A stretch of 64,000 nucleotides of DNA from Pseudomonas sp. LBUM920. Lineage in GTDB: Bacteria; Pseudomonadota; Gammaproteobacteria; Pseudomonadales; Pseudomonadaceae. Shown here one piece after another: positions 46,323 to 55,518 of this stretch (its first letter is position 1; every line of letters starts with the position of its first letter). The DNA is taken from assembly GCF_003852315.1 (NCBI RefSeq), contig NZ_CP027762.1, forward strand, positions 372,001 through 436,000, written 5' to 3'. The position numbers and the translations under genes were made by a program. The notes under the pieces are model-generated. The model made no database searches and had not been told where the DNA came from. It worked only from the letters and a program-made list of their open reading frames with translations.

Positions 46323-47264
46323 ATGTATCCGATTTCTCCGCAGCTTGCGGCCTTCGTCACTAAAACCGAATCTTTCAGCAGCGACGACTCGTCGCTCGCA
46401 GGTTTACGCCGCAACTACGACCGCATGTGCCAGGCATTCACCCCGCCGAAGCCAGAAGGGCTGCAAGTCTCTGACTTTGCCCTCGGTGCAGTCGGCGTGC
46501 GCAGCTATCTCCCTTCGGCGCCCTCGCCAACCGAAGGCTGGCCATGCCTCCTTTATATGCACGGCGGCGGCTGGGTGGTCGGCGGGCTGGATTCCCATGA
46601 CTTCATTTGCTTCGAACTGGCCAGCACGCTTGAAGTACTGGTGATCGCCATCGACTACCGCCTGGCGCCGGAACACCCGTTCCCGGCGGCGTACCAGGAC
46701 TGCCGCGCAGTGTGGCAGGCCATCCAGGCCGGGCAGGGGCCGCACGCGATCAACCTGCAGCGCCTGGTGGTGATGGGCGACAGCGCGGGCGGCAATCTGG
46801 CCGCGGCGTTGTGCCTGGGTTTGCGCGATGACGGCCAACCGCTGCCCCGCGCCCAAGTGCTGATTTACCCAGGTTTGGGCGGCGCGGCGGACCTGCCGTC
46901 GCGCCGCGACTGCAGGGATGCGCCCTTGCTCAGTACCGCCGACACCGACTGCTACCTGGCGCTCTACTTGCCGGGCGCAGACACGCCTTCGGCCTATGCC
47001 ATGCCACTGCTGGCCAAGGACTTCAGCGGTTTACCCAAGGCGCTGATCGCCGTGGCCCAGTTCGACCCGCTGCGCGATGACGGCATGCTGTATGCCGAAC
47101 GCCTGCGGGCGGCGACTGTGGAGGCTGTGTTGTACCCCGGCAAAGGCCTGGTCCACGGCTGTTTGCGCGCGCGCGGCCACGTGGCGCAGGTGGATCAGCT
47201 CTACGACTATCTGCTGGGGTACGTGCGGCGCTGTCTGGGGAGCGAAGGGCTGACACAGGTCTAA
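46323..47264 (+). CDS. Alpha/beta hydrolase, HSL-family esterase
   Basis: This 313-aa cytoplasmic hydrolase has the hormone-sensitive-lipase oxyanion motif HGGGWVVGG and the nucleophile elbow GDSAGG (Ser154). The catalytic Asp is in FDPLRDDG and the His in GLVHGCL. Such enzymes hydrolyse short acyl esters; the natural substrate is unknown. ATG 46323 follows AGGGA. It is not visibly linked to its neighbours. Confidence 0.9.
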   Translation: MYPISPQLAAFVTKTESFSSDDSSLAGLRRNYDRMCQAFTPPKPEGLQVSDFALGAVGVRSYLPSAPSPTEGWPCLLYMHGGGWVVGGLDSHDFICFELASTLEVLVIAIDYRLAPEHPFPAAYQDCRAVWQAIQAGQGPHAINLQRLVVMGDSAGGNLAAALCLGLRDDGQPLPRAQVLIYPGLGGAADLPSRRDCRDAPLLSTADTDCYLALYLPGADTPSAYAMPLLAKDFSGLPKALIAVAQFDPLRDDGMLYAERLRAATVEAVLYPGKGLVHGCLRARGHVAQVDQLYDYLLGYVRRCLGSEGLTQV

Positions 47265-47368
47265 GTGCTCAAGGACATGCTCATTGCACAATTCGGGTTT
47301 ATGATGCCAGACGGCAAAAATAATAGACGTCCCCTCAGGGATGAACCCGACACCCTACGGAGCGCGCA

Positions 47369-48340
47369 ATGCAGACTTGGTACCCGCAGATCAAACCCTA
47401 CGCCCGGCACGATCTGGCCGTCGATGACACCCACACGCTGTACGTCGATGAAAGTGGCTCCCCCGAAGGCTTGCCCGTCGTCTTTATCCACGGTGGCCCA
47501 GGCTCCGGCTGCGACGCCCAGAGCCGCTGCTACTTTGATCCGAACCTGTACCGCATTGTCACCTTCGACCAGCGCGGCTGCGGACGCTCCACGCCTCGCG
47601 CCAGCCTGGAAAACAACACCACCTGGGACCTGGTCGCCGACCTTGAGCGCATTCGCGAGCACCTGGGCATCGAAAAGTGGGTGCTGTTTGGCGGCTCCTG
47701 GGGCTCGACCCTGTCGCTGGCTTACGCGCAAACCCATCCCGAGCGCGTGCATGGCCTGATCCTGCGCGGAATCTTCCTGGCTCGCGACCAGGACATTCAC
47801 TGGTTTTACCAGGAAGGCGCGAGCCGCATGTTCCCGGATTACTGGCAGGACTACCTGGCACCGATCCCGGCGGATGAGCGTCACGACTTGGTCGCCGCGT
47901 ACCACAAACGCCTGACCGGCAACGACCAGATCGCCCAGATGCACGCTGCCAAGGCGTGGTCCGGCTGGGAAGGCCGCATGCTGGGCCTGTGCCCGAGCCC
48001 GCAGCATGTCGAGCGGTTTTCCGAGCCGCAGCGCGCGCTGTCGATCGCACGTATCGAGTGCCACTACTTCACCAACAACTCCTTCCTGGAGCCCAACCAG
48101 CTGATTCGCGATATGCACAAGATCGCCCACTTGCCTGGCGTAATCATTCACGGGCGCTACGATATGATCTGCCCGCTGGACAATGCCTGGGAGCTGCATC
48201 AGGCGTGGCCCAACAGTGAGCTGCAGGTGATCCGCGAGGCCGGGCATGCCGCGTCCGAGCCCGGCATCACCGATGCGTTGGTGCGTGCAACCGGCGAAAT
48301 GGCACGGCGCCTGCTTGATCTGCCGCCAGAAGAAGCATGA
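47369..48340 (+). CDS. pip: Prolyl iminopeptidase
   Basis: This 323-aa alpha/beta-hydrolase of family S33 removes N-terminal proline from peptides. The oxyanion segment FIHGGPGSG, FDQRGCGRSTP and the nucleophile GGSWGS (Ser110) are present; Asp is in GRYDMICP and His in AGHAASEP. It overlaps dtd by 4 bases, a pairing conserved in pseudomonads. Confidence 0.95.
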   Translation: MQTWYPQIKPYARHDLAVDDTHTLYVDESGSPEGLPVVFIHGGPGSGCDAQSRCYFDPNLYRIVTFDQRGCGRSTPRASLENNTTWDLVADLERIREHLGIEKWVLFGGSWGSTLSLAYAQTHPERVHGLILRGIFLARDQDIHWFYQEGASRMFPDYWQDYLAPIPADERHDLVAAYHKRLTGNDQIAQMHAAKAWSGWEGRMLGLCPSPQHVERFSEPQRALSIARIECHYFTNNSFLEPNQLIRDMHKIAHLPGVIIHGRYDMICPLDNAWELHQAWPNSELQVIREAGHAASEPGITDALVRATGEMARRLLDLPPEEA

Positions 48341-48774
48341 AGGGCCTGTTGCAACGGGTGCGTGGCGCCCGCGTCGAGGTGGCGGGCGAGGTCGTAGGCG
48401 CAATTGACCAGGGTTTGCTGGTGCTTGTCGCCGTTGAGCCTTCAGATACCCCAGAGAGCGCCGACAAACTGTTACACAAGCTGCTTAACTACCGGGTATT
48501 CAGTGATGACGAGGGCAAGATGAACCTGTCCTTGAAGGACATTGGCGGTGGTTTGCTGCTGGTGTCGCAGTTCACCCTGGCGGCGGATACCAAAAGCGGC
48601 CTGCGGCCGAGCTTCTCCACCGCGGCCCCTCCGGCGCTGGGAGCAACGCTTTTTGAGCACTTGCTGTTACAAGCGCAACAATTGCATGGCAAGGTGGCGT
48701 CAGGGCGTTTTGGGGCGGATATGCAGGTGCATTTGGTCAATGATGGCCCTGTGACCTTCCTCTTACAGACATGA
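48337..48774 (+). CDS. dtd: D-aminoacyl-tRNA deacylase
   Basis: This 145-aa enzyme hydrolyses D-amino acids mischarged on tRNA. It begins MKGLLQRVRGARVEV and has the active-site loop LLVSQFTLAADTKSGLRPSF and the Gly-cis-Pro-like NDGPVTF near the end. Length and motifs are standard. Translation is coupled to pip by a 4-base overlap. Confidence 0.97.
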   Translation: MKGLLQRVRGARVEVAGEVVGAIDQGLLVLVAVEPSDTPESADKLLHKLLNYRVFSDDEGKMNLSLKDIGGGLLLVSQFTLAADTKSGLRPSFSTAAPPALGATLFEHLLLQAQQLHGKVASGRFGADMQVHLVNDGPVTFLLQT

Positions 48775-49041
48775 ATGTATTAAAAACGACGTTAATGCCT
48801 AAAAACGCAGGGTTTCGCTACAAATACTTCGTTGTCCCTGATGCGTTGTTTCGCGGGCTACTAGATAATCGCGCGCTACGGGGATCAGCGTTGTTTGGTC
48901 CATTTTTGACTTAGGTAGAGACTTGTCCGACAAACCAATGGGGAATCATTTTGACCCAAGGGAGTCGGAACAATGCTCGCCAACCTGGCATATAGATAGC
49001 TGGCCGTTGGTTTTTTGATCTGTTTTCGGCGAGGGTTGCTC
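48775..49041. promoter_or_regulatory. Upstream region of opgGH
   Basis: These 267 bases have no gene. TGGCATATAGATAGCT at 48986-49001 has GG-N10-GC spacing like a sigma54 promoter but a weak -12 box (TAGCT). No other clear promoter was seen. Confidence 0.35.
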
Positions 49042-50826
49042 GTGATTGTTAGTCCCTGTAATGCACCAAAATTGTCTGCCAAACGGTTACGAAACGCACT
49101 GGTGACGGGCTCCGCCCTGTTTTGCCTGTTCGGCGCGGGTCAACTGTGGGCATTCAGTCTGGATGATGTGTCGGCCAAGGCAAAAGAGCTGGCCGGGCAG
49201 AAATACGAAGCTCCGCGCAGCAATCTGCCGAACGAATTTCGCGAAATGAAATTCGCCGACTATCAGAAGATTCGTTTCCGTAACGAAAAAGCCGAGTGGG
49301 CCGATCAAAACACGCCGTTCAAGCTGTCCTTCTATCACCAGGGCATGCATTTCGACACGCCGGTGAAAATCAACGAAGTCACCGCCGACACCGTTCAGGA
49401 AATCAAATACGACCCGACGCGTTTCGATTTCGGCGACGTGAAATACGATCCCAAGTCCACTGAACAGCTGGGTTATGCCGGTTTCCGTGTGCTGTACCCG
49501 ATCAACACGCCTGACAAGCAAGACGAAATCATGACCATGCTCGGCGCCAGCTACTTCCGCGTCGTCGGCAAAGGCCAGTCGTATGGCCTGTCGGCCCGTG
49601 GCATGGCGATCGACACTGCATTGCCGTCCGGTGAAGAGTTTCCGCGTTTCACCGAATTCTGGATCGAGCGTCCAAAACCGGGTGAAAAGCAGTTGGTGAT
49701 TTTCGCCTTGCTGGACTCCCCACGCGCCACCGGCGCCTATCGCCTGACCCTGCGCCCTGGCACCGACACCGTTGTCGACGTCAAGTCCCAGATGTTCCTG
49801 CGCGACAAGGTCAGCAAACTGGGCGTTGCCCCGCTGACCAGCATGTTCCTGTTTGGCGCGAACCAGCCGTCGAAGGTGCTCAACTACCGTCGTGAACTGC
49901 ACGATTCCAGCGGTCTGTCGATCCATGCCGGCAACGGTGAGTGGATCTGGCGCCCTCTGAACAACCCTAAACATCTGTCGGTCAGCAACTTCACCATCGA
50001 AAACCCGCGTGGTTTCGGCCTGCTGCAACGCGGCCGCGACTTCAGCCACTACGAAGACCTGGACGACAACTACGACAAGCGCCCAAGCGCCTGGATCGAG
50101 CCTGAAGGCGACTGGGGCAAGGGTTCCGTCGATTTGGTAGAGATTCCTACCGCCGATGAAACCAACGACAACATCGTTGCGTTCTGGAGCCCGGCCGAGC
50201 TGCCAAAAGTCGGCGAGCCGCTGGACATCAGCTACCGCTTGCACTGGACCATGGACGAGAAAGCCCTGCACCCGGCCGACAGCGCCTGGGTCAAGCAAAC
50301 CTTGCGCTCCACCGGTGACGTGAAGCAGTCCAACCTGATCCGTCAGCCGGACGGCAGCGTGGCCTACCTGGTTGACTTCGAGGGCCCGTCCCTCAAAGCC
50401 CTGCCGGCAGACGCCGCGGTGCGCAGCCAGGTGAGTGTCGGCGACAATGCCGAAATCGTTGAAAACAGCGTGCGTTACAACGAACACACCAAAGGCTGGC
50501 GCTTGACCCTGCGGATGAAGATCAAGGACGCAGGCAAACCGACTGAAATGCGTGCAGCCCTGGTCCAGGAGATCCCGCAGCCGGAGCCTGAGAAAGCGTC
50601 GACCCAAGTGATCAAGGCCGACAAGCTCCTGGCCAAGCAACACGAGAAACAGGCCAAGAAAGAAGCTAAAGAAGCAAAAGAAGCAAAAGACGCGAAAGAA
50701 GCCAAAGACAAGGAAGCCAAGCAGCCAGAAGCTGCCCCGGCCACGCCACTCTCTAATCCGGAGCCGGCCAAGACAGAACACGTCCTGACCGAAACCTGGA
50801 GCTATCAGTTGCCTGCCGATGAGTAA
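49042..50826 (+). CDS. opgG: Glucan biosynthesis protein G with a Lys-rich insertion
   Basis: This 594-aa periplasmic protein is needed for osmoregulated periplasmic glucans, probably adding or shaping beta-1,6 branches. The start at GTG 49042 gives a signal peptide ending GQLWA; the mature part begins FSLDDVSAKAKELAGQ. Blocks such as YHQGMHFDTPV, EFPRFTEFWIERP, FLFGANQPS and DDNYDKRPSAWIEP are typical. Near residue 527 a Lys/Glu/Ala-rich run of about 50 residues (KKEAKEAKEAKDAKEAKDKE region) precedes the final LTETWSYQLP, making it about 70 residues longer than usual. It overlaps opgH by 8 bases. Confidence 0.94.
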   Translation: MIVSPCNAPKLSAKRLRNALVTGSALFCLFGAGQLWAFSLDDVSAKAKELAGQKYEAPRSNLPNEFREMKFADYQKIRFRNEKAEWADQNTPFKLSFYHQGMHFDTPVKINEVTADTVQEIKYDPTRFDFGDVKYDPKSTEQLGYAGFRVLYPINTPDKQDEIMTMLGASYFRVVGKGQSYGLSARGMAIDTALPSGEEFPRFTEFWIERPKPGEKQLVIFALLDSPRATGAYRLTLRPGTDTVVDVKSQMFLRDKVSKLGVAPLTSMFLFGANQPSKVLNYRRELHDSSGLSIHAGNGEWIWRPLNNPKHLSVSNFTIENPRGFGLLQRGRDFSHYEDLDDNYDKRPSAWIEPEGDWGKGSVDLVEIPTADETNDNIVAFWSPAELPKVGEPLDISYRLHWTMDEKALHPADSAWVKQTLRSTGDVKQSNLIRQPDGSVAYLVDFEGPSLKALPADAAVRSQVSVGDNAEIVENSVRYNEHTKGWRLTLRMKIKDAGKPTEMRAALVQEIPQPEPEKASTQVIKADKLLAKQHEKQAKKEAKEAKEAKDAKEAKDKEAKQPEAAPATPLSNPEPAKTEHVLTETWSYQLPADE

Positions 50827-53389
50827 TTCTCAAGCCACGCCCGAGACTCTGTCCGAGTACCTGGCGCACCTCCCGATGACCGCCGAGCAGCGCGCCGAAC
50901 TGGCGGGCTGCACGTCCTTCAGCGAGCTGCATGAGCGGCTTTCGTCGGCGACCTTCGACGCACCAGCCGACGCTGCCCAAGCGTCGGTCGGCCGTCGGCT
51001 GACCCTCAACACCGCCGAAGAGCTGCAAGACGCAGAAATGCTTGCGCTCGACGCCAGTGGCCGGGTTTGCCTGAAGGCTACGCCGCCGATTCGTCGGACC
51101 AAAGTGGTGCCTGAGCCTTGGCGCACCAACATTCTGGTGCGCGGTTGGCGCCGGATGACCGGTCGCACCAACCCGCCGAAGCCGCCCAAAGACGAGCGTG
51201 TACTGCCGGCCGCGCGCTGGCGTACCGTCGGTTCGATCCGCCGCTACATCCTGCTGATTTTGATGCTCGGTCAGACCATCGTTGCCGGCTGGTACATGAA
51301 AGGCATCATGCCGTACCAGGGCTGGTCACTGGTCGACTTCGACGAAGTGCGCAACCAGACCTTGCTGCAAACCGCGACCCAAGTCCTGCCTTACGCCCTG
51401 CAAACCAGCATCCTGATCATGTTCGGGATCTTGTTCTGCTGGGTCTCGGCCGGTTTCTGGACCGCGCTGATGGGCTTTCTGGAACTGCTGACCGGTCACG
51501 ATAAATACCGGATTTCCGGTAAGAGTGCCGGTGACGAGCCGATCCCGAAGGATGCGCGTACCGCGCTGGTGATGCCCATCTGCAACGAAGACGTGCCGCG
51601 GGTGTTTGCCGGTCTGCGCGCCACCTTCGAGTCGGTGGCCGCCACAGGCGACCTGGACCGTTTCGATTTCTTCGTACTCAGCGACAGTAACGAAGCCGAT
51701 ATCTGCATCGCCGAACAGCAAGCCTGGCTTGACGTGTGCCGCGAAGCCGGGGGTTTCGGCAAGATCTTCTATCGCCGCCGTCGCCGTCGCGTCAAACGCA
51801 AAAGCGGCAACCTCGACGACTTCTGCCGTCGCTGGGGCGGTGACTACAAGTACATGGTGGTCCTCGACGCCGACAGCGTGATGAGCGGCGAATGCCTGAC
51901 CAGCCTGGTGCGCCTGATGGAAGCCACGCCGGATGCCGGGATTATCCAGACCGCGCCGCGTGCGTCGGGCATGGACACCCTGTATGCGCGCATGCAACAG
52001 TTCGCCACCCGTGTGTACGGCCCGCTGTTTACCGCCGGCCTGCACTTCTGGCAGTTGGGTGAATCCCACTACTGGGGCCACAACGCGATCATCCGCATGA
52101 AGCCGTTTATCGAGCACTGCGCCCTGGCGCCGTTGCCGGGTAAAGGCGCGTTTGCCGGTGCGATCCTCTCTCACGACTTCGTTGAAGCAGCGCTGATGCG
52201 CCGTGCCGGCTGGGGCGTGTGGATTGCCTACGACTTGCCGGGCAGCTACGAAGAACTGCCGCCGAACCTGCTGGACGAACTCAAGCGTGACCGTCGCTGG
52301 TGTCACGGTAACCTGATGAACTTCCGCCTGTTCCTGGTAAAAGGCATGCACCCGGTGCACCGCGCGGTGTTCCTGACCGGCGTGATGTCGTACCTGTCGG
52401 CGCCGTTGTGGTTCTTCTTCCTGGTGCTGTCGACGGCGTTGCTGGCGGTGAACACCCTGATGGAGCCGCAGTACTTCATGGCACCACGCCAGTTGTACCC
52501 GCTGTGGCCGCAATGGCATCCGGACAAGGCGGTGGCGCTGTTCTCCACCACCATCGTGCTGTTGTTCCTGCCCAAACTGCTGAGCATCATCCTGATCTGG
52601 GCCAAGGGCGCGAAAGAGTTCGGCGGCAAGTTCAAGGTGACCTTGTCGATGCTGCTGGAGATGCTGTTCTCGATGCTGCTGGCGCCGGTGCGGATGATCT
52701 TCCACACCCGTTTCGTGCTCGCCGCGTTCCTCGGCTGGGCTGCGACCTGGAACTCGCCGCAGCGTGACGACGACTCCACGCCGTGGAGCGAGGCGGTCAA
52801 GCGTCACGGCCCGCAAACATTGCTCGGCTTCCTCTGGGCGTTGTTGGTGGTGTGGCTGAACCCAAGCTTCCTGTGGTGGCTGATCCCGATTGTCGGCTCG
52901 CTGATGCTGTCGATTCCGGTGTCGGTGATTTCCAGCCGCGTGAAACTGGGCCTCAAGTCCCGCGACGAGAGCCTGTTCCTGATCCCTGAGGAATACAATC
53001 CGCCGCAAGCCTTGCTGTCGACCGAGAAGTACACCCACGAAAATCGTTGGCACGCGCTGAACGACGGGTTTGTGCGTTCGGTCGTCGACCCGCAGCAGAA
53101 TGCGCTGGCCTGCGCCCTGGCGACCTCGCGTCACCGTGAAGCGGAGCCGATCGAGCATCTGCGTCAGGAGCGTGTCCGCCACGCATTGAAAGTCGGCCCT
53201 GCCGGCCTCAACAACGGCGAACGCGTGGCGCTGCTCAGCGATCCGGTCGCCCTGGCTCGTCTGCACCAGCAAGTCTGGAGCGAAGGCCACGCCGAGTGGC
53301 TGGACGCCTGGCGTGCATCGATCAAGGCAGACCCGCACGCGCCTTTGCTGCCGCTGCAACCGCTGTCGTCCCAGGCTCAACCGGCCTGA
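50819..53389 (+). CDS. opgH: Glucans biosynthesis glucosyltransferase H
   Basis: This 856-aa inner-membrane enzyme polymerises glucose from UDP-glucose into the beta-1,2 backbone of periplasmic glucans. It has two N-terminal transmembrane helices (about 140-165 and 195-220), a GT2 catalytic domain with MPICNEDVPRV, VLDADSVMSG, SHDFVEAALMRRAGW and RDRRWCHGNL, then about six more helices in the C-terminal half. A cytoplasmic tail follows. ATG 50819 lies inside the opgG end, so the two are coupled. Confidence 0.96.
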   Translation: MSNSQATPETLSEYLAHLPMTAEQRAELAGCTSFSELHERLSSATFDAPADAAQASVGRRLTLNTAEELQDAEMLALDASGRVCLKATPPIRRTKVVPEPWRTNILVRGWRRMTGRTNPPKPPKDERVLPAARWRTVGSIRRYILLILMLGQTIVAGWYMKGIMPYQGWSLVDFDEVRNQTLLQTATQVLPYALQTSILIMFGILFCWVSAGFWTALMGFLELLTGHDKYRISGKSAGDEPIPKDARTALVMPICNEDVPRVFAGLRATFESVAATGDLDRFDFFVLSDSNEADICIAEQQAWLDVCREAGGFGKIFYRRRRRRVKRKSGNLDDFCRRWGGDYKYMVVLDADSVMSGECLTSLVRLMEATPDAGIIQTAPRASGMDTLYARMQQFATRVYGPLFTAGLHFWQLGESHYWGHNAIIRMKPFIEHCALAPLPGKGAFAGAILSHDFVEAALMRRAGWGVWIAYDLPGSYEELPPNLLDELKRDRRWCHGNLMNFRLFLVKGMHPVHRAVFLTGVMSYLSAPLWFFFLVLSTALLAVNTLMEPQYFMAPRQLYPLWPQWHPDKAVALFSTTIVLLFLPKLLSIILIWAKGAKEFGGKFKVTLSMLLEMLFSMLLAPVRMIFHTRFVLAAFLGWAATWNSPQRDDDSTPWSEAVKRHGPQTLLGFLWALLVVWLNPSFLWWLIPIVGSLMLSIPVSVISSRVKLGLKSRDESLFLIPEEYNPPQALLSTEKYTHENRWHALNDGFVRSVVDPQQNALACALATSRHREAEPIEHLRQERVRHALKVGPAGLNNGERVALLSDPVALARLHQQVWSEGHAEWLDAWRASIKADPHAPLLPLQPLSSQAQPA

Positions 53390-53394
53390 TTCAT

Positions 53395-53424
53395 ACGCCC
53401 CCGAGGGCCCACCTCGGGGGCGTT
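53395..53424 (+). terminator. Terminator after opgH
   Basis: ACGCCCCCGAGG, loop GCCCA and CCTCGGGGGCGTTTG form a strong stem right after the opgH stop. The T run is short. Confidence 0.75.
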
Positions 53425-53576
53425 TGAAGCGCTGGTCCTACAGCGTTTCGCGCTTCTTCCTCTAAGCACTAACGCCTCGTTATTTCGAAACAAAAGTCCT
53501 TTGTTCGCGACGTATTGCCGTGCCTGTGGCTGGGTTAGCATCGCCCCCTCGAATTGACGAGGTCACAGGGGGAATC

Positions 53577-54377
53577 ATGAGCAAGAGCTATTGTTGGGCG
53601 TGGCTGGCAGGCGCTGTCGCATGGGTGTACGCGGGCCTGTTGAGTGCCGGCGCCCTGGATGACGCCGTGCGCCGTGGCGTGCTCAAAGTCGGTACCACGC
53701 CCGCCTATGTGCCCTTCGAGATGAAGGACAAGCAGGGGCGCATCGTTGGCTTCGAGATCGACTTGCTCCAGGCCATGAGCCATGCCCTGGGCGTCCAACT
53801 TGAATTGGTCACGATGCCCTATGCCGACCTGGTACCGGGATTGATGGCGAAGAAGTTCGATCTGATCGGCAGCGGCATGACGGTCACGCAAGAGCGCAAT
53901 CTGAAGCTGAATTTCAGCGACTCCTTCATCGTGGTTGGCCAAACCGCGCTGCTGCATCCGAGCCTGGCCGGCAAAATTTCCAGTATCGAAGACCTGGATG
54001 AGGCGGGTTACCGGATCGCCGCCACGGCAGGTACGACCGGAGAGGCAGCGGCGCGACGTTTGCTCGGGGCGGCCCGATTGAGCAGTTTCGCCACCGCGCA
54101 AGAGGGCGTGCGGCAGGTGGTGGAGGGTAAGGCCGATGCCTTCATTCATGACGCGCCCTACAACCTGATCGCAATGGCCCGGCCGGAAAACCGCACACTG
54201 TTGGCACTTGAACAGCCGTTTACCTTTGAGCCTCTGGCGTTCGGGTTGAAAAAGGGTGATTACGACAGCCTCAATTGGATCAACCACTTCCTCAGCCAGG
54301 TGGCCCAGGACGGGACCTACGATCGCCTGCACGACAAGTGGTTCAAGGACACCGCCTGGATGGCCGAGATCGACTGA
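53577..54377 (+). CDS. Amino-acid ABC transporter substrate-binding protein (first of two)
   Basis: This 266-aa periplasmic protein of solute-binding family 3 has a signal peptide to about residue 22 and the pattern LKVGTTPAYVPFEMKDKQGRIVGFEIDLLQAM, GSGMTVTQERNLKLNFS and FGLKKGDYDSLNWINHFL. It is a clear paralogue of the gene at 54595, with alignable blocks along the whole length but changes in the binding-site loops (for example TTPAYV for MDPTYM). The 217-base gap to that gene holds its own promoter candidate, so the two are probably expressed separately and may differ in ligand. Confidence 0.88.
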   Translation: MSKSYCWAWLAGAVAWVYAGLLSAGALDDAVRRGVLKVGTTPAYVPFEMKDKQGRIVGFEIDLLQAMSHALGVQLELVTMPYADLVPGLMAKKFDLIGSGMTVTQERNLKLNFSDSFIVVGQTALLHPSLAGKISSIEDLDEAGYRIAATAGTTGEAAARRLLGAARLSSFATAQEGVRQVVEGKADAFIHDAPYNLIAMARPENRTLLALEQPFTFEPLAFGLKKGDYDSLNWINHFLSQVAQDGTYDRLHDKWFKDTAWMAEID

Positions 54378-54503
54378 TCGTCATAACCACTTATCTATCA
54401 AGACGTTGCCGCGCTCGCCCGCTGAACCTGTCTAACCCAGCGCGTCGCTGCACCGTTGTGGGGCTTTTCCGACATACGCAGGGAACATTTACCCGCGAAA
54501 CCT

Positions 54504-54550
54504 TTGTGACGGGCAGCGAGTGGGGTAGGATCGCACCCCGAATTGGTGCA
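54504..54550 (+). promoter_or_regulatory. Candidate promoter and inverted repeat upstream of the second binding protein
   Basis: TTGTGA and TAGGAT are 16 bases apart (54504-54531). Just after, GCACCCCGAATTGGTGC (54533-54549) is an inverted repeat GCACC-N7-GGTGC. It resembles an NtrC dyad but is two bases too wide, so another regulator is possible. Confidence 0.35.
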
Positions 54551-54594
54551 GCCCTTTTGCGCGCCGACTTTATAAGAACCGTTCAGGGGACTTG

Positions 54595-55395
54595 ATGATG
54601 AAAAAGTATCTTTCGATGCTGATGCTCGGCGTCACCGCGCTGGTCGCGGCCACTGCGGCTCACGCTGGCGCCATCGATGATGCGGTCAAGCGCGGCACGC
54701 TGAAAGTCGGCATGGACCCGACCTACATGCCGTTCGAAATGACAGACAAGCGCGGTGAAATCATCGGCTTTGAAGTCGACATCCTCAAGGCAATGGCTAA
54801 ATCGATGGGCGTCAAACTGGAGCTGGTGTCGACCGGTTACGACGGCATCATCCCGGCCTTCCTGACCGGCAAGTTCGACATGATCGGCAGCGGCATGACC
54901 CTGACTCAAGAGCGCAACCTGCGACTCAATTTCAGCGAACCTTTCATCGTGGTCGGCCAGACGCTGCTGATTCGCAAGGACCTGGAAGGCACCATCAAGA
55001 CCTACAAAGACCTCAACGATGAGAAATACCGCCTGACCTCCAAGCTGGGCACCACCGGCGAGATGGTCGCCAAAAAGCTGATCTCCAAAGCCAAGTACCA
55101 CGGCTACGACAACGAGCAGGAAGGCGTGCTCGACGTGGTCAACGGCAAGGCAGATGCCTTTGTGTATGACGCGCCGTACAACGTGGTTGCCGAGAAAAAG
55201 GTCGGCAACGGCAAATTGGTGTTCCTGGAAGAACCCTTCACGTTCGAGCCGTTGGCGTTTGGCCTGAAAAAAGGCGATTACGACAGCCTCAACTACATCA
55301 ATAACTTCCTGCACCAGATCCGCAACGACGGCACCTACGATCGCATCCATGACAAGTGGTTCAAGAGCGCCGAGTGGCTCAAGGACATGGAATAA
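54595..55395 (+). CDS. Amino-acid ABC transporter substrate-binding protein (second)
   Basis: This 266-aa periplasmic protein of solute-binding family 3 has a signal peptide ending TAAHAG. Key ligand motifs are MDPTYMPFEMTDKRGEIIGFEVDILKAM, GSGMTLTQERNLRLNFS and KADAFVYDAPYN. Two ATG codons (54595, 54598) are equally possible after CAGGGGA. It lies 123 bases before the permease gene with a REP pair in between, and by position corresponds to PAO1 PA5076. The likely ligand is a polar amino acid. Confidence 0.92.
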   Translation: MMKKYLSMLMLGVTALVAATAAHAGAIDDAVKRGTLKVGMDPTYMPFEMTDKRGEIIGFEVDILKAMAKSMGVKLELVSTGYDGIIPAFLTGKFDMIGSGMTLTQERNLRLNFSEPFIVVGQTLLIRKDLEGTIKTYKDLNDEKYRLTSKLGTTGEMVAKKLISKAKYHGYDNEQEGVLDVVNGKADAFVYDAPYNVVAEKKVGNGKLVFLEEPFTFEPLAFGLKKGDYDSLNYINNFLHQIRNDGTYDRIHDKWFKSAEWLKDME

Positions 55396-55416
55396 GGGCT
55401 GACACCCAGTCGACTT

Positions 55417-55484
55417 CATCGCAGGCAAGCCCGCTCCCACAGTTGAAATGCGTTCCCTTGTGGGAGCGGGCTTGCCCGCGATGA
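55417..55484. repeat. Tail-to-tail REP pair inside the ABC operon
   Basis: ATCGCAGGCAAGCCCGCTCC and TGTGGGAGCGGGCTTGCCCG face each other across about 25 bases, between the binding-protein and permease genes. Confidence 0.88.
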
Positions 55485-55518
55485 CGGCATGCCAGGCGAT
55501 ACATCTTCGGAAAGTGAA

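Noticed and set aside
51326..53380. 684-codon open frame antisense to opgH
   Set aside because: It is a shadow of opgH with a composition dominated by Arg, Gln and His and no domain.
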